Below are positions 40,432 through 50,004 of a DNA stretch of 59,004 nucleotides, piece by piece. A program made the position numbers and the translations under genes. The first letter of the stretch is position 1. Each line of letters opens with the position of its first letter. Under the pieces are notes generated by a model, which did no database searches, was not told the origin of the DNA, and was given only the letters and a program-made list of their open reading frames with translations. The DNA is taken from contig NZ_NFKI01000020.1 of the NCBI RefSeq assembly GCF_002160305.1, positions 1 to 59,004 on the forward strand. The letters run 5' to 3'. The stretch is from Pseudoflavonifractor sp. An184 (GTDB lineage: Bacteria > Bacillota > Clostridia > Oscillospirales > Oscillospiraceae).

Positions 40432-41721
40432 ATGGCTCACAACTTCTCCTATCGCTTCGAAACCCTCCAGCTCCACGCCGGACAGGAGAACCCCGACCCG
40501 GCCACCGGCGCCCGGGCGGTCCCCATCTATCAGACCGCCGCCTACGTCTTCCCGGACGCCGCCCACGCCGCCGCCCGCTTTGCCCTGGAGGAGCCGGGCA
40601 ACATCTACGGCCGCCTCACCAATCCCACCCAGGAGGTGCTGGAGCGGCGGATGGCCGCCCTGGAGGGGGGAAGCGCCGCCCTGGCGGTGGCCTCCGGCGC
40701 CGCCGCCATCACCTATACCATCCAGGCTCTGGCCCAGGCGGGGGACCACATCGTGGCCCAGAAGACCATCTACGGCGGCACCTATAACCTGCTGGCCAAC
40801 ACCCTGCCCCCCTTCGGGATCACTGCCTCCTTTGTGGACGCCCACAACCTGGCGGAGGTGGAAGGGGCCATCCGGCCCAACACCAAGGCGGTCTACCTGG
40901 AGACCCTGGGCAACCCCAACAGCGACCTCCCCGACCTGGACGCCATCGCCGCCATCGCCCACCGCCGCGGCGTCCCCCTGGTGGTGGACAACACCTTCGG
41001 CACCCCCTACTTCATCCGGCCCATCGAACACGGGGCCGACGTGGTGGTTCACTCCGCCACCAAATTTTTAGGGGGCCACGGCACCACCCTGGGTGGAATC
41101 ATTGTGGACGGGGGAATCTTTGACTGGAAGGCCTCCGGCCGCTTTTCCCCCATCGGTTCCCCCAACCCCAGCTACCACGGGGTCTGCTTCGCGGACGCCG
41201 CCGGTCCCGCCGCCCTGACCGCCTACATCCGGGCCATCCTGCTGCGGGACACCGGGGCGGCCATCTCCCCCTTCAACGCCTTTCTCCTCCTCCAGGGGAT
41301 CGAGACCCTGTCCCTCCGCCTGGACCGCCACGCCGGGAACACCCGGAAGGTGGTGGAGTATCTCTCCCACCACCCCAAGGTGGAGCGAGTCAACCACCCC
41401 TCCCTCCCGGACCACCCGGACCACGGCCTGTACCGGCGGTACTTCCCCCGGGGCGGCGGCTCCATCTTCACTGTGGACCTGAAGGGGGGACAGGAGGGGG
41501 CCTTCCGCTTCATTGACCACCTGAAGCTGTTCTCCCTGCTGGCCAACGTGGCCGACTCCAAGAGCCTGGTCATCCACCCGGCCACCACCACCCACGCCCA
41601 GCTGCCCCCGGAGGAGCAGGCGGAGCAGGGGATTCTCCCCGGCACCGTCCGGCTGTCCATCGGCACCGAGCACGGGGACGACCTGCTGGCCGACCTGGCG
41701 CAGGCCCTGGAATCCGTGTAA
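40432..41721 (+). CDS. metY: O-acetylhomoserine sulfhydrylase (second copy)
   Basis: A 429-residue PLP enzyme of the same family as 30430-31713. RFETLQLHAGQENPDPATGARAV, SGAAAITYTIQAL, DNTFGTPYFIRPIEHG, the PLP lysine in HSATKFLGGHGTTLGG and the C-terminal HPATTTHAQLPPEEQ are diagnostic of MetY. The two paralogues are clearly different sequences, not a recent duplication. ATG 40432 is preferred (AGAAAGGA eight bases upstream) over 40423. It is monocistronic and probably supplies homocysteine; which copy is primary cannot be told. Confidence 0.92.
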   Translation: MAHNFSYRFETLQLHAGQENPDPATGARAVPIYQTAAYVFPDAAHAAARFALEEPGNIYGRLTNPTQEVLERRMAALEGGSAALAVASGAAAITYTIQALAQAGDHIVAQKTIYGGTYNLLANTLPPFGITASFVDAHNLAEVEGAIRPNTKAVYLETLGNPNSDLPDLDAIAAIAHRRGVPLVVDNTFGTPYFIRPIEHGADVVVHSATKFLGGHGTTLGGIIVDGGIFDWKASGRFSPIGSPNPSYHGVCFADAAGPAALTAYIRAILLRDTGAAISPFNAFLLLQGIETLSLRLDRHAGNTRKVVEYLSHHPKVERVNHPSLPDHPDHGLYRRYFPRGGGSIFTVDLKGGQEGAFRFIDHLKLFSLLANVADSKSLVIHPATTTHAQLPPEEQAEQGILPGTVRLSIGTEHGDDLLADLAQALESV

Positions 41722-41736
41722 ATACATGCGGCGCCG

Positions 41737-41860
41737 CACTGCGGCGCAAAAGTCCTCGCTTCGCTTGCCGGAAGCCTTGCACAGCAAGGCTTCCGGGGCA
41801 TTTGATCCCATCCGAGGCGGGCGGCTGCCCCCTCGAGCTCCCCCGCCCTGTCTCAGGCGG
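41737..41860 (+). repeat. Hairpin-rich element B, copy 1
   Basis: GCGCCGCA/TGCGGCGC, then GGAAGCCTTG/CAAGGCTTCC, then GGCATTTGATCCCA and a GAGGCGGG...CCCTCGAGCTCCCCCGCC segment. The part from 41786 to 41860 recurs inverted at 58931-59004 with roughly 85% identity. The GCATTTGATC end resembles the GAGCATTTGAATC tail of family A. Confidence 0.7.
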
Positions 41861-41893
41861 GTTTTATTCCGCGCAGGTTTTCCGACAAATTGC

Positions 41894-41925
41894 GGCGCGG
41901 CCCATCCGGGCCGCGCCGATCTTGT
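41894..41925. terminator. Terminator between metY and the amidohydrolase gene
   Basis: GGCGCGGCCC-atcc-GGGCCGCGCC followed by GATCTTGTTTTA on the plus strand. Confidence 0.7.
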
Positions 41926-41926
41926 T

Positions 41927-43513
41927 TTATGCACGAAAAACCGTTTTTCCGTTGAGCACCGTCTCCACGACCTTCACCTTTGGGAAGTCCGCCGGGTCCA
42001 TGTGGAACAGGTCCCCGTCCAGCACCACCAGGTCGGCCAGCCTGCCCACCTCCAGGGTGCCCCGGACCTCCTCGTCCCGGCAGGCCCAGGCGGCGTCCGA
42101 GGTGAACAGCCGCAGCCCCTCCTCCACGGTAAGGGCCTGCTCAGGCAGATAGGTCTTGGTCCCCGCCCGGTTCTGCCGGGTCACCGCCGCGCGCAGGTTG
42201 TCCAGGATGTCAAAGGGCTCCACGGGGCAGTCGGAGCCGCCGCTGGCGTGCAGCCCCAGCTCCAGCATGGACTTCCAGTTGTAGCACTCCCGGGCGTGGG
42301 CCTCGCCCACCCGCTGGGCAATGACCTCCATGTCCGCCTCAATGAAGATGGGCTGGATGTAGGCTTGAAGGTTTAATTTCTGCATCCGCTCCAGCAGGGC
42401 GGGGGAGGTGGTCTGGGCGTGGACCACCCCGTGGCGGGCCTGGGGCCAGGGGTCCTCCCGCTGGACCCGCTCCACCGCGTCGCACACCTTTTGCAGGGCC
42501 AGGTCCCCGATGGCGTGGACGGCCACGTCCATCCGCTGCCGGTGTGCCGCCCGGATCAGCTGATACAGCTCCTCTTCCGTGTGGATGGGGATACCGTGGT
42601 TGTCCGGCTCGTCCACATAGCCGGCAATCATCTCCGCCGATTTGGCCCCCAGGGAGCCGTCCTGGAGCAGTTTTCTGGGCCCGGTGCGGAACAGGCTGGT
42701 CCGGTCCTCCGGGGAGCTGCGCAGGACCTGGAAGGCCTCAAAGTCCTCCGGCTCCACCAGGCACTGCTCGTACACCCGGACGGTGAGCTCCCCGTCCCGC
42801 TCCAGCGCCCGGAACAGCTCCACCAGGTGGGCGGGGCTGGTCCCGGAGAGCACCTGCAGGTCGTCGGAGTGGACGCAGGTAATCCCGGCGGCGTTCAGGT
42901 CGGCCGCCCCTCTCCGGATCATGTCCCGGATCTCCTGGTCGCTCTCCGGGGGGATGATCTCCATGTAGAGGCGCATGGCCTCCTCCCGGAGGAGGCCGTG
43001 CGCCACGTCCACCTTCTCCCACACCGCCGGGGGCACCTGGTCCCGGATCTCCGTCAGCCGCTCCACCATGGCGGTGTTGCAGGCGGCGATGTGGGCGCAC
43101 ACCCGCAGCAGGCAGATGGGGATTTCGGTGGAGATGCGGTCCAGATCCCGCCGCTCGGGCATGCGGCCCTCCGCCAGGTGCTCCTGGTTCCAGCCCATGC
43201 CCAGCAGGCAGGGGGGATGGTTTTGGGCGATCCGCTCCCGGCCCATGCGGACGATGGACTCGATGGAGTCCACCCCGAACAGGGCCAGATTTTTCTGAAA
43301 CAGCACATAGTGGAGCAGGTGCATGTGGGTGTCCGAGAAGCCGGGGAGCACCTGCCTCCCCTCCAGGTCAATGATCTCATCCCAGTTCTGGGTCAGGGCC
43401 TCCTGGTCGGTCCCCAGAAATACAATCGTCTCGTTCTCCACCCCAACGGCCTCACAGCGGCGCGTGGGGCGGGCCATAGAGTCCACCTTGCCGTGGCACC
43501 AAAGTCTGCGCAT
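41927..43513 (-). CDS. Amidohydrolase family protein (YtcJ-like)
   Basis: A 528-residue metal-dependent hydrolase. GFSDTHMHL (about 60-68) is the first metal-binding HxH; HAIGDLAL, the HAQTTSPALLERM stretch and SGGSDCPVEPFDIL carry the other ligands typical of the YtcJ branch. That branch hydrolyses N-acyl amides or similar; no substrate can be named. CAGGAGGAG precedes ATG 43513. It is monocistronic, separated from the transporter operon by a terminator. Confidence 0.88.
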   Translation of the reverse strand: MRRLWCHGKVDSMARPTRRCEAVGVENETIVFLGTDQEALTQNWDEIIDLEGRQVLPGFSDTHMHLLHYVLFQKNLALFGVDSIESIVRMGRERIAQNHPPCLLGMGWNQEHLAEGRMPERRDLDRISTEIPICLLRVCAHIAACNTAMVERLTEIRDQVPPAVWEKVDVAHGLLREEAMRLYMEIIPPESDQEIRDMIRRGAADLNAAGITCVHSDDLQVLSGTSPAHLVELFRALERDGELTVRVYEQCLVEPEDFEAFQVLRSSPEDRTSLFRTGPRKLLQDGSLGAKSAEMIAGYVDEPDNHGIPIHTEEELYQLIRAAHRQRMDVAVHAIGDLALQKVCDAVERVQREDPWPQARHGVVHAQTTSPALLERMQKLNLQAYIQPIFIEADMEVIAQRVGEAHARECYNWKSMLELGLHASGGSDCPVEPFDILDNLRAAVTRQNRAGTKTYLPEQALTVEEGLRLFTSDAAWACRDEEVRGTLEVGRLADLVVLDGDLFHMDPADFPKVKVVETVLNGKTVFRA

Positions 43514-43582
43514 GTCGCTCTCCTCCTGCATCTTGGTAGTTCCCATTATACAGGATTCTTGAAAAAAGGCCAGAGAAATTCA

Positions 43583-43616
43583 AAAACGCGGACCGCATAA
43601 AAACGGTCCGCGTTTT
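43583..43616 (-). terminator. Terminator of the amino-acid ABC operon
   Basis: AAAACGCGGACCG / CGGTCCGCGTTTT with an eight-base loop and a T-run on the minus strand. Confidence 0.85.
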
Positions 43617-43625
43617 GTCTGGCCG

Positions 43626-44411
43626 TCAATTTTCGGAGTACCGGGACAGGAACTGACGGGTGCGCTCCTGCTGGGGGTTCTCGATCACCTGCCGGGCGTC
43701 GCCCTGCTCCACGATGACCCCGCCGTCCATGAAGATTACCTGGTCGGCCACGTCCCGGGCGAAGGCCATCTCGTGGGTGACGATGATCATGGTGGTCTTC
43801 TGCTCCGCCAGACCCCGGATGACCTTCAGCACCTCGCCGGTGAGCTCCGGGTCCAGGGCGGAGGTGGGCTCGTCAAAGCAGAGGATATCCGGATGGAGGG
43901 CCAGAGCCCGGGCGATGGCCACCCGCTGCTGCTGCCCGCCGGAGAGCTGGTGGGGGTAGTGCCCCGCCCGGTCGGCCAGCCCCATTTTGGCCAATAATTC
44001 CCGGCCCTCCGCCTCGATCTCCGCCAGAATTTCTTTCTTCCGGCTCTTATAGTCGGGCTGCTCCTGGGCCAGCAGTTCCTTGGCCAGGGTGACGTTTTTC
44101 AGGGCGGTGTACTGGGGGAACAGGTTGAAGGACTGGAACACCAGGCCGAAGTGGAGGCGCTTCTTTCGCACCTCACTCTCCTTCTGGGTGGCCGGGTCCT
44201 CTGCATCGAAGATAACCTCACCATTTACCGCGATGCGGCCCTGGTTTGGAGTCTCCAAAAAGTTCAGGCACCGGAGCAGGGTGGTCTTGCCGCTGCCGGA
44301 GGAGCCGATAATCGCCAGGGCCTGGCCCTGCTCCAAATCAAAGCTAATGTCCTCCAGAACCCGGGTATCACCAAAGTGTTTTTCAATGTTATGTACTTCC
44401 AAAATCGGCAT
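43626..44411 (-). CDS. Polar amino-acid ABC transporter, ATP-binding protein
   Basis: A 261-residue GlnQ/HisP-type ATPase: Walker A GSSGSGKTT near 36-44, signature LSGGQQQRVAIARAL, Walker B ILCFDEPTSALDPE and the H-loop THEMAFA. It energises uptake of a polar amino acid through the permease encoded just upstream (13 bp gap). An insert of about 20 residues after the Q-loop (AQEQPDYKSRKKEILAEIEA) is a little longer than in GlnQ. Third gene of the operon. Confidence 0.93.
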   Translation of the reverse strand: MPILEVHNIEKHFGDTRVLEDISFDLEQGQALAIIGSSGSGKTTLLRCLNFLETPNQGRIAVNGEVIFDAEDPATQKESEVRKKRLHFGLVFQSFNLFPQYTALKNVTLAKELLAQEQPDYKSRKKEILAEIEAEGRELLAKMGLADRAGHYPHQLSGGQQQRVAIARALALHPDILCFDEPTSALDPELTGEVLKVIRGLAEQKTTMIIVTHEMAFARDVADQVIFMDGGVIVEQGDARQVIENPQQERTRQFLSRYSEN

Positions 44412-44424
44412 ATCCGTGTCCCCC

Positions 44425-45207
44425 TTATACCCGGAAATAGTCCAGCTTCTTTTCCAGCCGTCCCAGCACCATGGTCACAATGGCGCTGAACGCCAGATAG
44501 TACACAGCTGTAAACATCAGCGGCCACCATAGGCCGGAGATGCCCTGATTGCCTTTCATAAAGGATTCAGCTGCCCAAATAACCTCCTGCAAGGCAATGG
44601 CCCGTGCCAGGGAGGTGTCCTTCACCAGCGTAATAATCTCATTAGACATGGGGGGGACGATCCGCTTGATCATCTGAAGCAGGGTGACCTTGAAGAATAT
44701 TTGCCTTTTTGTCATTCCCAGGACCAAACCTGCCTCGTTTTGCCCCGCAGGCACGCCTTGGATACCGCCCCGGTAGATTTCAGAGAAATAGAAGGCATAA
44801 TTCACAACGAAGGCCGCACACACAGCTGTCATCCGCCCGATCTCGCCCCGGGGCCAGGGGCTCCCGCCTTCCAGAACCAAGCCGGGAACATAGTATATGG
44901 CAATGATCTGAAGAATCAAAGGCGTGCCCCGGACAATCCAGACCAGCACTCTGGTAACCATACTAATAGGCCGAAATGAAATAAGTGCAAGGGCCACTTT
45001 GCCAGGCTCCCGCCCATGACGGAACAACACCCAACGGGTGGGGCGCGCCAGCGGTGCCCAGCGATTCATGGAACCGAAGGCAATGACCAACCCTAAAGGC
45101 AATGCCCCAATCAGAGTAACAAAAAACAGCTCCAAAGTAACTACAAAACCTTGGTTCAGCGCCGCCAGTACAGTCTGGGTCACCGATGATTGAAAAAACT
45201 CGACCAT
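44425..45207 (-). CDS. Polar amino-acid ABC transporter, permease
   Basis: A 260-residue inner-membrane protein of the HisM/GlnP type with the EAA loop (EAGLVLGMTKRQIFFKVTLLQMI, about 165-187). Between helices one and two lies an insert of some 30 residues (ARPTRWVLFRHGREPGK...) that ordinary GlnP proteins lack; it contains several basic residues. Start ATG 45207 follows AGAGAGGA. It is co-transcribed with the ATPase gene and follows the binding-protein gene after an internal hairpin. Confidence 0.9.
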   Translation of the reverse strand: MVEFFQSSVTQTVLAALNQGFVVTLELFFVTLIGALPLGLVIAFGSMNRWAPLARPTRWVLFRHGREPGKVALALISFRPISMVTRVLVWIVRGTPLILQIIAIYYVPGLVLEGGSPWPRGEIGRMTAVCAAFVVNYAFYFSEIYRGGIQGVPAGQNEAGLVLGMTKRQIFFKVTLLQMIKRIVPPMSNEIITLVKDTSLARAIALQEVIWAAESFMKGNQGISGLWWPLMFTAVYYLAFSAIVTMVLGRLEKKLDYFRV

Positions 45208-45253
45208 TGGGAGTCGTCCTCTCTGTCTTTAATAGTGGGACCAATACCGCTCA

Positions 45254-45283
45254 AAAGCAGAGAGCGAATACGCTCTCTGCTTT
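45254..45283 (-). promoter_or_regulatory. Internal hairpin between binding protein and permease genes
   Basis: AAAGCAGAGAGCG-aata-CGCTCTCTGCTTT, with only a short T-run. It is typical of a partial terminator or 3' stabilising stem that raises binding-protein levels over the membrane components. Confidence 0.75.
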
Positions 45284-45308
45284 CTGAGGGTTCAGTTGCA
45301 TCAGTAGC

Positions 45309-46193
45309 TTACTCCAGGATAACGGCATCCTGAAGGCCGTAGGTGGTGGCCACCTCCAGCACAGTGCCGTCGGCTACAGCCTGGGTCCAGAAATTGTTAA
45401 ACGCGTCCACCAAATCAGAGCCCTTGCGGAAACCCACACCATAGTTTTCGGATTCCAGACCCTGCGCCTCGTTAAGGTTCATGCTGTAAACCAGGTCGGC
45501 GTAACTGGTGCCCTCGCCAGTCATCTCGGCAGCCATAAGTACATCAATAACAGCGGCATCAGAGTTGCCAGACTGTACCTCCATGAGGGTGTTGGCCTGG
45601 GACTGAACCGGAACAGTGGTAGCACCCAGGGCCTCTGCAGCATCCTCGCCGGCAGAGCCGGACTCTACGGCCACATACAGCCCCTCCAGAGAAGTCAAAT
45701 TCTCAAACTCAGCAGCTCTGTCCGCAGGATAGACCAACACTTGATAGTTGGTGCAGTAGGGATTGGAGACACTCATCGCAGCAGTGACCTCATCGTTGAT
45801 GGTCATGCCATTCCAAACGCAGTCAATGGTCTTGGATTCCAACTCCTGAACCTTATAGTCCCAGGTGATCTCCTGGAATTCCACATTTACGCCCAAGCTC
45901 TCAGCAAAGGCCTTGGCCATATCAGCATCAAAACCAATCCACTCATCGCTTCCTTCTTCCTTATAGTCCATTGGCGCAAAGTTGGTAATACCAACGTACA
46001 GGGTTCCCTGCTCCTGAACATAAGCCAGGTCGCTCTCGGTGTTGGCGGAACTGCTGGAAGTGCTGCTGTTCGCCTGGCTGGAGCTGCCGGAGGCGTCTGC
46101 GGGAGCAGAGGAAGAAGAACCGCCGCTGTTGCCGCAGGCGGCGAGGGAGAGTGCCATTGTCAAAGCAAGTGCAAGAGACAGAGTCTTTTTCAT
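45309..46193 (-). CDS. Polar amino-acid ABC transporter, substrate-binding lipoprotein
   Basis: A 294-residue solute-binding protein. Signal peptide with lipobox LAACG (about 16-20), then a Ser-rich linker of about 35 residues and the type-II periplasmic-binding fold (NFAPMDYKEEG, IGFDADMAKAFAESLG, DCVWNGMTIN, VESGSAGEDAA). The ligand is a polar amino acid of the glutamine/cystine group; specificity cannot be read reliably. TTGGAGG precedes the ATG. First gene of the operon. Confidence 0.92.
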   Translation of the reverse strand: MKKTLSLALALTMALSLAACGNSGGSSSSAPADASGSSSQANSSTSSSSANTESDLAYVQEQGTLYVGITNFAPMDYKEEGSDEWIGFDADMAKAFAESLGVNVEFQEITWDYKVQELESKTIDCVWNGMTINDEVTAAMSVSNPYCTNYQVLVYPADRAAEFENLTSLEGLYVAVESGSAGEDAAEALGATTVPVQSQANTLMEVQSGNSDAAVIDVLMAAEMTGEGTSYADLVYSMNLNEAQGLESENYGVGFRKGSDLVDAFNNFWTQAVADGTVLEVATTYGLQDAVILE

Positions 46194-46250
46194 CGTTCAA
46201 ACCTCCAAATCATGTGGTAAGGTCGGGGAATACCCCCTTCTTGCTTTCAC

Positions 46251-46279
46251 ATTTTAGCACGCTAATGTAATATTGTAAA
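46251..46279 (-). promoter_or_regulatory. Promoter of the amino-acid ABC operon
   Basis: On the minus strand, TTTACA (46274-46279), 17 bp, TAAAAT (46251-46256). The stretch 46280-46550 on either side of it shows no gene. Confidence 0.7.
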
Positions 46280-46550
46280 GAATTATTTCCGGCCCCCAAA
46301 AGTCTTTTCTGTTTCCACCAAAAATTTCGTGTGGTTTTTGTGAGAATTAGACGTTTTCATTCATCCGCTTCAAAGCAGAACAAACACTGCTATCCTAGCA
46401 GAAAAAGCCGGGCATGTCCATCCCGGACAGAGGAAACCTGTCATGAGAGTTGATCGTCCAGCTCCAAATGACAGCTCTCCCCCTCTTGGGGATGGCATAC
46501 CCGGCTGCGCTCACCTAGTCATAGGCGGGCTTATGCCCAGCTTGAAGCGC

Positions 46551-46757
46551 TTACTTCAGGCCGTTCTCGTAGGACTCGATCATCTTCTTGACCATCTGGC
46601 CGCCCACAGAGCCGGCCTGCTTGCTGGTCAGATCGCCGTTGTAGCCCTGCTTCAGGGTGACGCCCACCTCATTGGCGGCCTCCATCTTGAACTTGTTCAT
46701 GGCCTCGCGTGCACTGGGGACAACCAGCTTGTTGCTGCTGTTACCGTTGCTAGACAT
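46551..46757 (-). CDS. Small acid-soluble spore protein, alpha/beta type
   Basis: A 68-residue DNA-coating protein of the spore core. KLVVPSAREAMNKFKMEAANEVGV contains the EAxxxFK/ME-A germination-protease cleavage region, and LTSKQAGSVGGQMVKKMIESYE the second conserved motif. It protects spore DNA from UV and heat and is degraded at germination. AAAGGAGAG precedes the ATG. A sigma-G-like promoter lies 60-95 bp upstream. Its presence is the main evidence for sporulation. Confidence 0.96.
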   Translation of the reverse strand: MSSNGNSSNKLVVPSAREAMNKFKMEAANEVGVTLKQGYNGDLTSKQAGSVGGQMVKKMIESYENGLK

Positions 46758-46823
46758 AATTTTTGTCTCTCCTTTTCTTTTTGTCTTGGTGTTGGATATT
46801 GCCTTGGATGGAACATCCGCGTC

Positions 46824-46852
46824 TATCTTGTCCCCCGCAAACGCTTCTATGC
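46824..46852 (-). promoter_or_regulatory. Sigma-G-like promoter of the spore protein gene
   Basis: On the minus strand, GCATA (46848-46852), 17 bp, CAAGATA (46824-46830). This approximates the GHATR / CATnHTA forespore consensus, with one mismatch in the -10. Confidence 0.5.
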
Positions 46853-47331
46853 GCCATCCGGATTTCCTGTTTTCGTCATTTTTCCATGCATTAGGGAGCA
46901 GCGGCCGTACCACGGCGCGGAATTGGCAGGTTTCAGGTCCTGTCTTTCCGATTTGCTTCACAGCGCGCCTAGTCCCTGTATAAAACATGTCGGCCTGCCT
47001 AAGCAGCGAGGTCTGTTCCGCCACCCTGCGTTGATATTCCCCGCAGTCCGCCAAGGCTTGCCGCGTCGAATCACCTTGTCCGGCAAAAAATTCCTCGCAG
47101 TTCGACACATCTCCAATTTTCAAACAGGACGCAGAAGTTCCGATCATAGACAAATGTTAAGGAGAAGCACTGAGCGTGCCTGACTGGCATAAACAAAAAG
47201 GCCGACACCCGCATAAACCGTGAGCGCCGTCCTGCTCTCACCCTATCATACGCTTCGTCTGTGGCGTAAGTTCGGCAGAGCCATCTTTCCTTACGCTGAG
47301 ACCTTATCATTCCAAGGGTTTGTGGCATTGA
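46853..47331. other. Gene-free gap upstream of the spore protein gene
   Basis: Nearly 480 bp with no recognised gene. The minus-strand frame here stays open into the spore protein but shows no family match and no ribosome site. No terminator or clear promoter for it was seen. It could be decayed coding DNA. Confidence 0.4.
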
Positions 47332-47463
47332 TCAATACATGCCGCCCATATCGGGGTTGGCGGAAGCGGCGGGAGCGGGGGGCCGCGTCGTCGCGGATTT
47401 CATATCCCTCTCATCGATCCGGCGGGCAAAGCTCACTCACGGCTTCGCCCACAAGCCCCAGCC
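47332..47463 (-). repeat. Partial second copy of the groEL 3' end with hairpin insert
   Basis: 47332-47382 repeats the last 17 codons of groEL (47513-47563) with only a few changes; it reads [16 protein letters not shown] and ends in TGA, not TAA. Then come stems (GGGCGAAGC/GCTTTGCCC, CGGAT/ATCCG, CGCG/CGCG), and 47446-47463 is an inverted copy (17 of 18) of 47562-47579, the next groEL segment. It lies beyond the groEL terminator. Confidence 0.8.
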
Positions 47464-47468
47464 TGCAA

Positions 47469-47499
47469 AAAGCCCCACGGCACAGGGCCGTGGGGCTTT
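47469..47499 (-). terminator. Terminator of groEL
   Basis: AAAGCCCCACGG / CCGTGGGGCTTT with a seven-base loop and a T-run on the minus strand, 14 bp after the stop codon. Confidence 0.85.
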
Positions 47500-47512
47500 G
47501 AAAGCGTATTGC

Positions 47513-49147
<1,635 letters not shown>

Positions 49148-49196
49148 TTACCTCCAAATTGAGAGAAATTCAAATACGATCAGGAATGTTCAGATA

Positions 49197-49318
49197 GGAA
49201 TGATGAGATAGGAGATAGGAGTTTTGGTGTCCGGCAAAGCCGGACGAGATTCAAATTGGTGCGCCTTTGGCGCACACCACAACTCCTATCTTCTCACTTC
49301 TATCTCCTATCTGCTATT
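49197..49318. repeat. GAGATAGGA inverted-repeat element, copy 2
   Basis: GAGATAGGAGATAGGAG faces CTCCTATC...TATCTCCTATC around 70 bp that hold two further hairpins (GTCCGGC/GCCGGAC; GGTGCGCC/GGCGCACA). The arms match the element at 33213-33303 but the loops differ. Confidence 0.8.
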
Positions 49319-49325
49319 GTCGAGT

Positions 49326-49509
49326 TTACTCGACAATGGCGAGAATATCGTTCTGACGGACGATAGTCACCTCTTCGCCGTCCTTCCCACGAAACAAGGT
49401 TTCGTGGGGGCCCCTTGGAATTTGACCTGCGGCCGTCGGAAGTGAATTCCGCCGGCCTCCGGCGCTTACCGCGCCGCCCCATCTGCGATGGGGCCCCAAG
49501 GTGGACGGC
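49326..49509 (-). repeat. Partial second copy of the groES 3' end with hairpin insert
   Basis: 49326-49385 encodes 19 residues plus stop that equal the end of GroES except for one lost Val codon; five differences from the resident gene (49532-49593) are third-position changes that keep the amino acid. Next come stems CCCACGAAAC/GTTTCGTGGG (49386-49408), GGCCG-CGGAA/TTCCG-CGGCC (49431-49457) and GCCCCATC/GATGGGGC (49477-49495), and then AAGGTGGACGGC (49498-49509), an inverted copy of 49583-49594 in groES. Confidence 0.85.
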
Positions 49510-49531
49510 TTACAGATTCATCTCCGCGGCC

Positions 49532-49816
49532 TTACTCGACAATGGCCAGAATGTCGTTCTGACGGACGATGGTGACTTCTTCGCCGTCCACCTTGACCTG
49601 GGTGCCGGCGTACTTGCTGGTGATGACCTTGTCGCCCACCTTCACGGTCATGGTGACCTCCTTGCCGTCCACCATGCCGCCGGGGCCGACGGCCAGGACC
49701 TCGGCCACTTCGGGCTTCTCCTTGGCGGCGCCGGTGAGGATAATGCCGCCCTTGGTGGTCTCCTCGGCCTCTACCAGCTTGACAACAACGCGGTCTGCGA
49801 GGGGTTTGAGTTTCAT
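49532..49816 (-). CDS. groES: Co-chaperonin GroES (10 kDa)
   Basis: A 94-residue heptameric lid for GroEL. MKLKPLADRVVVKLVEAEETTKGGIILTG carries the mobile loop that contacts GroEL; the roof-loop region and C-terminal RQNDILAIVE are standard. AAGGAGG precedes the ATG. A CIRCE operator and sigma-A promoter lie upstream, so expression is heat-inducible under HrcA. Translation ends at 49532; downstream the transcript crosses the partial groES copy before groEL. Confidence 0.97.
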   Translation of the reverse strand: MKLKPLADRVVVKLVEAEETTKGGIILTGAAKEKPEVAEVLAVGPGGMVDGKEVTMTVKVGDKVITSKYAGTQVKVDGEEVTIVRQNDILAIVE

Positions 49817-49865
49817 AACAGGTTCCTCCTTATATGATGATTGGAATAAACAAAGTTCATTAGCT

Positions 49866-49932
49866 TTAGCACTCTTTCGTTCTAAGTGCTAACCACAGTT
49901 CTCATAATACCCTTGTCAAAGAAAAAAATCAA
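49866..49932 (-). promoter_or_regulatory. groES-groEL promoter and CIRCE operator
   Basis: CIRCE at 49866-49892: TTAGCACTC, nine bases, AAGTGCTAA (one mismatch from the perfect GAGTGCTAA half). On the minus strand the promoter is TTGATT (49927-49932), 17 bp, TATTAT (49904-49909), so HrcA bound to CIRCE would sit just downstream of the start point. Confidence 0.92.
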
Positions 49933-50004
49933 CCCCCAATTTCAAAAAATTTGAGATCAGCGGGGGAGAATTTACTCTTTGTTCACAAACAAACGTGGCC
50001 AGTG

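Noticed and set aside
46443-47183. A 246-codon plus-strand frame over the spore protein gene
   Set aside because: Antisense to the spore protein, which has both family motifs and a ribosome site.
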